Assembly: GCA_903953805.1 (NCBI GenBank)
Contig: CAJBLC010000012.1
Location: forward strand, 1 to 8,817
Reading direction: 5' to 3'
Origin: an uncultured Actinomycetes bacterium
GTDB lineage: Bacteria; Actinomycetota; Actinomycetes; Nanopelagicales; Nanopelagicaceae
DNA: 8,817 bases
Shown here: positions 5,889 through 8,817 of the stretch, piece after piece
Layout of the letters: every line of letters starts with the position of its first letter
Numbering within the stretch: the first letter of the stretch is position 1
Notes under the pieces: generated by a model
Databases searched by the model: none
The model's input: the letters and a program-made list of their open reading frames with translations, nothing else
Told to the model about the DNA's origin: nothing
Made by a program: the position numbers and the translations under genes

Positions 5889-7166
5889 TTATCCATTAAA
5901 GCGAGGGAAGGCCGCGCGACCTGCGTAGAAAGCAGTATCTGCGAGTTCTTCCTCGATGCGAAGCAATTGGTTGTACTTCGCGACGCGCTCTGAACGAGCT
6001 GGAGCACCGGTCTTGATCTGTCCGCACTCAAGTGCAACGGCAAGATCTGCGATGGTTGTATCTTCAGTCTCACCTGAACGGTGCGACATCATTGAGCGAT
6101 ATCCAGCGCGGTGAGCCATTGATACTGCATCAATAGTCTCTGTGAGGGTACCGATCTGGTTCACCTTCACAAGAAGAGCGTTCGCAGTATTGAGTGAAAT
6201 TCCCTTTGCGAGACGCTCAGGATTTGTCACGAACAAGTCATCTCCGACGATCTGGATCTTCTGACCGAGTTCGGCAGTCATCTTTGCCCAACCCTCCCAG
6301 TCATCCTCATCAAGTGGATCTTCGATCGAAACGATTGGATATGAAGCAACGAGATCTGCGTAGTAAGCGATCATCTGATCTGACGTGCGATCAGAACCTT
6401 CGAACTTGTACTTACCCTTTTCGTGGAACTCAGTAGCAGCAACATCCATTGCCAGAGCGATCTCTTTGCCTGGCTTAAATCCTGCACCTGTAACTGCTTC
6501 GAGGATGAGATCGAGAGCGGCACGGTTGCTCTCAAGGTTTGGAGCGAAGCCTCCTTCATCACCGATAGAGGTAGCAAGGCCACGCTTCTTTAATACTGAC
6601 TTGAGGCTGTGGTATATCTCTGCGCCCCAACGAAGTGATTCTTTGAAAGATTCGGCACCAATTGGCGCAACCATGAACTCTTGAATATCAACGTTTGTAT
6701 CAGCGTGTGCGCCACCGTTGAGGATATTCATCATAGGTACTGGAAGTGTGTGAGCAGTTGGCCCACCGATATAACGGAAGAGTGAGAGATCGGCAGAATC
6801 TGCTGCTGCACGAGCAACAGCAAGCGAGACACCAAGAATGGCATTTGCACCAACGCGGCCCTTGTTCTTTGTGCCGTCGATCTCAAGCATCTCGGCATCG
6901 ACCATGCGCTGATCTTGTGCGTCATAGCCAATTACTGCTGGAGCGAGCTCATCGTTCACAAAATGAACAGCCTTCTCGACACCCTTACCAAGGTAGCGCT
7001 TGCCACCGTCACGAAGCTCTACCGCTTCGAATGCACCAGTCGATGCACCACTTGGAACTCCTGCGCGAGATGTTGTTCCATCCTCAAGAATGACCTCGAC
7101 CTCTACGGTTGGATTTCCGCGAGAATCTAAAATTTCACGGGCGTGTACTGCATCAATGAGTGCCAC
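5889..7166 (-). CDS. eno: Enolase (phosphopyruvate hydratase)
   Basis: This 425-residue enzyme converts 2-phosphoglycerate to phosphoenolpyruvate in glycolysis and the reverse in gluconeogenesis. Nearly every family signature is present: DSRGNPTVE near the N terminus, the GGAHADTN loop with H154, GDEGGFAPN with Glu204, the metal ligands D241 (AMDVAA), E282 (SIEDP) and the D309-D310 pair (VGDDLF), Lys334 in LLVKVNQIG, and SHRSGETED with H362. I start it at the GTG at 7166, because AGGAGA stands 6 nt upstream and the product then begins MALIDAVHAREILDSRGNP, as in relatives. The ATG at 7184 would place that ribosome site inside the gene. The start overlaps the mazG stop by 14 bp. Confidence 0.98.
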   Translation of the reverse strand: MALIDAVHAREILDSRGNPTVEVEVILEDGTTSRAGVPSGASTGAFEAVELRDGGKRYLGKGVEKAVHFVNDELAPAVIGYDAQDQRMVDAEMLEIDGTKNKGRVGANAILGVSLAVARAAADSADLSLFRYIGGPTAHTLPVPMMNILNGGAHADTNVDIQEFMVAPIGAESFKESLRWGAEIYHSLKSVLKKRGLATSIGDEGGFAPNLESNRAALDLILEAVTGAGFKPGKEIALAMDVAATEFHEKGKYKFEGSDRTSDQMIAYYADLVASYPIVSIEDPLDEDDWEGWAKMTAELGQKIQIVGDDLFVTNPERLAKGISLNTANALLVKVNQIGTLTETIDAVSMAHRAGYRSMMSHRSGETEDTTIADLAVALECGQIKTGAPARSERVAKYNQLLRIEEELADTAFYAGRAAFPRFNG

Positions 7167-7821
7167 TGGCGCTCTCCTTTTCATTACGTTCGTATTCTTC
7201 GATCATTCGGATGTATTTCGTCACTGCGCCGCGCAACGCTGCTTCGGCATCTAAACCTTGTTTCTGGGCCTGCTCGATAATTCCGAAGAGGATCTCTCCG
7301 AGACCATCTTCGGTCAGTGTTTCGTCGATCTTTACAGGCTGTTCAGCGCTGAACCCATAGCCAAATTTATCAACTCTGTAGGCCAGTTTATTCGCCAACA
7401 TGAGCGCCGGTTGAGCCAATGGAACGCCGTCGAGAGCAGAAGTTCGCCCCTTTTCGGCGACTTTTTGAGCTTCCCAACTCTTCATGACATCTTCACTCGT
7501 TTCGGCGACGGTATCGCCAAATACGTGGGGGTGGCGGCGGATCAACTTATCTGCGACCGCTCCAGCGACCTCTTCGACATCAAATGGGTCGGTTGGGTCA
7601 TCTTCGGCCACTCGGGCGTGGAAGTAGACCTGAAGGAGAAGATCTCCAAGCTCTTCGCGCATCGCTTCCCGGTCGTTAAGTTCGACCGCCTCTACAAATT
7701 CGTAACTCTCCTCGAGGAGATATTTGAGCAGAGACGCATGGGTCTGTTCGCCATCCCATGGGCAACCACCAGGTGAGCGAAGTCGATCCATCACCTCACG
7801 AAGGCGATTGAGTTCTGACAT
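7153..7821 (-). CDS. mazG: MazG nucleoside triphosphate pyrophosphohydrolase
   Basis: This 222-residue cytoplasmic enzyme hydrolyses (d)NTPs to the monophosphate and pyrophosphate, cleaning the nucleotide pool and possibly lowering ppGpp signals. The N-terminal MazG domain is intact: CPWDGEQTH (20-28), the EEx2E metal site with E37, E38 and E41, and the ELGD motif with E57 and D60, then KLIRRHPHVFGD (92-103). The second, C-terminal MazG-like repeat (LDGVPLAQPAL, then GLGEILFGII) is degenerate, with Glu where Asp is usual, as commonly seen in actinobacterial forms. I use the ATG at 7821; a TTG codon just before it also lies in frame. No ribosome site is visible, and the gene starts 17 bp after the lipoprotein stop. 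Its end overlaps the enolase start. Confidence 0.95.
   Translation of the reverse strand: MSELNRLREVMDRLRSPGGCPWDGEQTHASLLKYLLEESYEFVEAVELNDREAMREELGDLLLQVYFHARVAEDDPTDPFDVEEVAGAVADKLIRRHPHVFGDTVAETSEDVMKSWEAQKVAEKGRTSALDGVPLAQPALMLANKLAYRVDKFGYGFSAEQPVKIDETLTEDGLGEILFGIIEQAQKQGLDAEAALRGAVTKYIRMIEEYERNEKESASGTH
7173..7178 (-). promoter_or_regulatory. Ribosome binding site that fixes the enolase start
   Basis: The minus strand reads AGGAGA, then six bases, then GTG (7166). It lies inside the 3' end of mazG. This site decides between the GTG start and the in-frame ATG 18 bp upstream, in favour of the GTG. Confidence 0.75.
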
Positions 7822-7838
7822 CAAGAAATTGTCTAGCG

Positions 7839-8453
7839 TTATTTATTGGACTTTACGGCACCAGAAGATGCATCGGCTGGAACGAGTGTTGCAGTCTTTG
7901 AATCCCATTTTCCGTAACGAGGATTGACTGTAACGCCCTCTTTCAATCCCACAGCGGCAACGAGTGTTGTGAGTGCTGGCCCAGTGTTCGCCGCGGTTGC
8001 ACCGTTCTTCTGAAGAAATGCGGTGAGCTTCTGCGAATAGATCACGCTAGTGAAGTAAAGATCAACACTTTGCGGATCGATACTCGCTCCAACAAGTGCC
8101 TTTGGAAATACTGCTTCTCCGCCAACCTGCTTGATTGCTGCTGCCTTTGCAGCTGCTGCCTCACTTGGAGCAACAGTGATGTGGAGGCTCTTTGCGGTAT
8201 CCGCAAGAAGTTGGGAGATCAAAAGGAATTGAACTTGGCTCTCGACAAGCGCGGCACCAGTTTGAAGATTCATCGAAGTTGTATCGACGCCTTTTCTCGC
8301 GGCAAGAATATTGTCAACACTCTTCTGAACATCTGAGACCGAAGTTGATACCTTGCCCACGGTAAAGGCGGCAGATGTACTTGCGCAGCCAGCTAGTAGC
8401 GAGATCGCTCCGATAGAGATAAGTGCAGCTACCTTCTTCTTCACAGATGTCAC
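7839..8453 (-). CDS. SurA N-terminal-domain-like lipoprotein
   Basis: This protein of about 204 residues begins with a lipoprotein signal: TSVKKK, a hydrophobic core and the lipobox LLAGC with Cys23, so the mature protein is expected to be lipid-anchored outside the membrane. The following region (VGKVSTSVSDVQKSV, then a helical stretch to about residue 110) resembles the SurA N-terminal chaperone domain. No parvulin peptidyl-prolyl isomerase domain is present, so a holdase role is possible but unproven. The start is uncertain. I chose the GTG at 8453, because GGAG stands 6 nt before it; the ATG at 8465 overlaps the mfd stop by one base and would add four residues. A SurA-like lipoprotein between mfd and mazG is typical of actinobacteria; in Mycobacterium this slot holds lpqU, which may not be an orthologue. 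Confidence 0.82.
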   Translation of the reverse strand: MTSVKKKVAALISIGAISLLAGCASTSAAFTVGKVSTSVSDVQKSVDNILAARKGVDTTSMNLQTGAALVESQVQFLLISQLLADTAKSLHITVAPSEAAAAKAAAIKQVGGEAVFPKALVGASIDPQSVDLYFTSVIYSQKLTAFLQKNGATAANTGPALTTLVAAVGLKEGVTVNPRYGKWDSKTATLVPADASSGAVKSNK

Positions 8454-8464
8454 GACAAGCTCCA

Positions 8465-8817
8465 TTACTTCAGAATTGAGTTGAGGACTTCCATAGTCCA
8501 CGGCAGGATCGAAGTATCCACTAGATCCCCACCAGCCTGCCAATTTGGCGAAGCGGCACGTGCAACCATGATCGACTCGGTGGCGGCTTTAATGAGAGAG
8601 CCTGGATACATGCGCATGAGGCGCAATTGGAGGGATTCTGGGAGGGTTACAGGGGCTAGTTTGAGGAATTTGCCCTGGATCACGACCTCAGAGAGCCCAA
8701 GCTGCTTTGCTCTCACCCTTAGCAGTGCAACCTCAATCAATGTGCTGGCTTCAAGCGGTAACTCGCCAAAACGATCGACTAACTCTTCGACGATGGCATC
8801 CAGATCCTGATTATCCC
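8465..8817 (-). CDS. mfd: Transcription-repair coupling factor Mfd, C-terminal end (partial)
   Basis: The frame is open from the window edge to TAA at 8465-8467 and encodes the last 116 residues of a protein cut by the window border. The sequence EELVDRFGELP, then LIEVALLRVRAKQLGL, matches the C-terminal D7 domain (TRCF domain) of Mfd. Mfd is the DNA translocase that pushes stalled RNA polymerase off damaged template and recruits UvrA. The helicase and RNA-polymerase-binding parts would lie beyond the window. The call rests on this terminal domain and on the conserved mfd-mazG-eno neighbourhood. A TTG at 8740 inside this frame is not a real start. Confidence 0.9.
   Translation of the reverse strand, partial: DNQDLDAIVEELVDRFGELPLEASTLIEVALLRVRAKQLGLSEVVIQGKFLKLAPVTLPESLQLRLMRMYPGSLIKAATESIMVARAASPNWQAGGDLVDTSILPWTMEVLNSILK

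Noticed and set aside
6194..7254. Several plus-strand frames opposite eno
   Set aside because: They are antisense shadows of a highly conserved enolase gene, with arginine/serine-rich low-information products.
7258..7776. 172-residue plus-strand open frame opposite mazG
   Set aside because: mazG is clearly coding on the other strand with all motifs; the plus-strand product is the antisense mirror and resembles nothing.
7825..7850. Leaderless promoter for mazG (GACAAT just upstream of the ATG)
   Set aside because: The hexamer is a weak -10 match and has no -35 partner; co-transcription from the upstream lipoprotein gene is simpler.
1..8817. A novel multi-gene system, mobile element, CRISPR array or phage remnant
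   Set aside because: I saw no transposase, integrase, direct-repeat array, terminal inverted repeats or toxin-antitoxin pair; nearly all the sequence is accounted for by recognisable housekeeping genes.

Overview
The window looks like a chromosomal housekeeping segment from an actinobacterium. The order mfd, SurA-like lipoprotein, mazG, eno, ftsB/divIC, DUF501, ppx/gppA is a conserved actinobacterial neighbourhood (established knowledge). Base composition is moderate rather than strongly GC-rich, gaps between genes are very short or negative, GTG starts are common, and at least one gene looks leaderless. Together these suggest a streamlined, small-genome actinobacterium such as the freshwater Nanopelagicales/acI type. 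That placement is inference; only the phylum-level call is well supported.

Region 1 (1-1346): a minus-strand pair, a 56-residue zinc-ribbon protein with a near-perfect Shine-Dalgarno site, followed by a CorA magnesium/divalent-metal channel. Region 2 (1347-2196): a UbiA-family membrane prenyltransferase gene lies just downstream of a 73-nt tRNA with a UAA (Leu) anticodon. The open frame of the prenyltransferase runs back through the tRNA, so its start must be trimmed to the downstream ATG. A recognisable promoter precedes the tRNA and could serve both. Region 3 (2197-3395): a plus-strand pair, an alpha/beta hydrolase that is probably translated from a leaderless mRNA, and a secreted protein of unknown function coupled by an ATGA overlap. 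Region 4 (3379-8817): eight minus-strand genes with gaps of at most 17 bp or overlaps, read in the order mfd (3' part only), SurA-like lipoprotein, mazG, eno, ftsB, DUF501, ppx, uracil-DNA glycosylase. The last gene overlaps the secreted-protein gene tail to tail by 17 bp.

The long cluster joins transcription-coupled repair (Mfd), uracil excision repair (UdgB-type), nucleotide-pool cleaning (MazG), polyphosphate/ppGpp metabolism (Ppx/GppA), glycolysis (enolase) and cell division (FtsB). No mobile element, CRISPR array, phage gene or defence cassette was seen, and no convincing new multi-gene system. The most unusual item is the tRNA: it has a leucine-type UAA anticodon, a leucine-like D arm and an A discriminator, but only a 5-nt variable loop instead of the long variable arm expected of bacterial tRNA-Leu. 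No gene-free stretch is longer than 300 bases; the largest gap (1212-1346) shows only a ribosome binding site.
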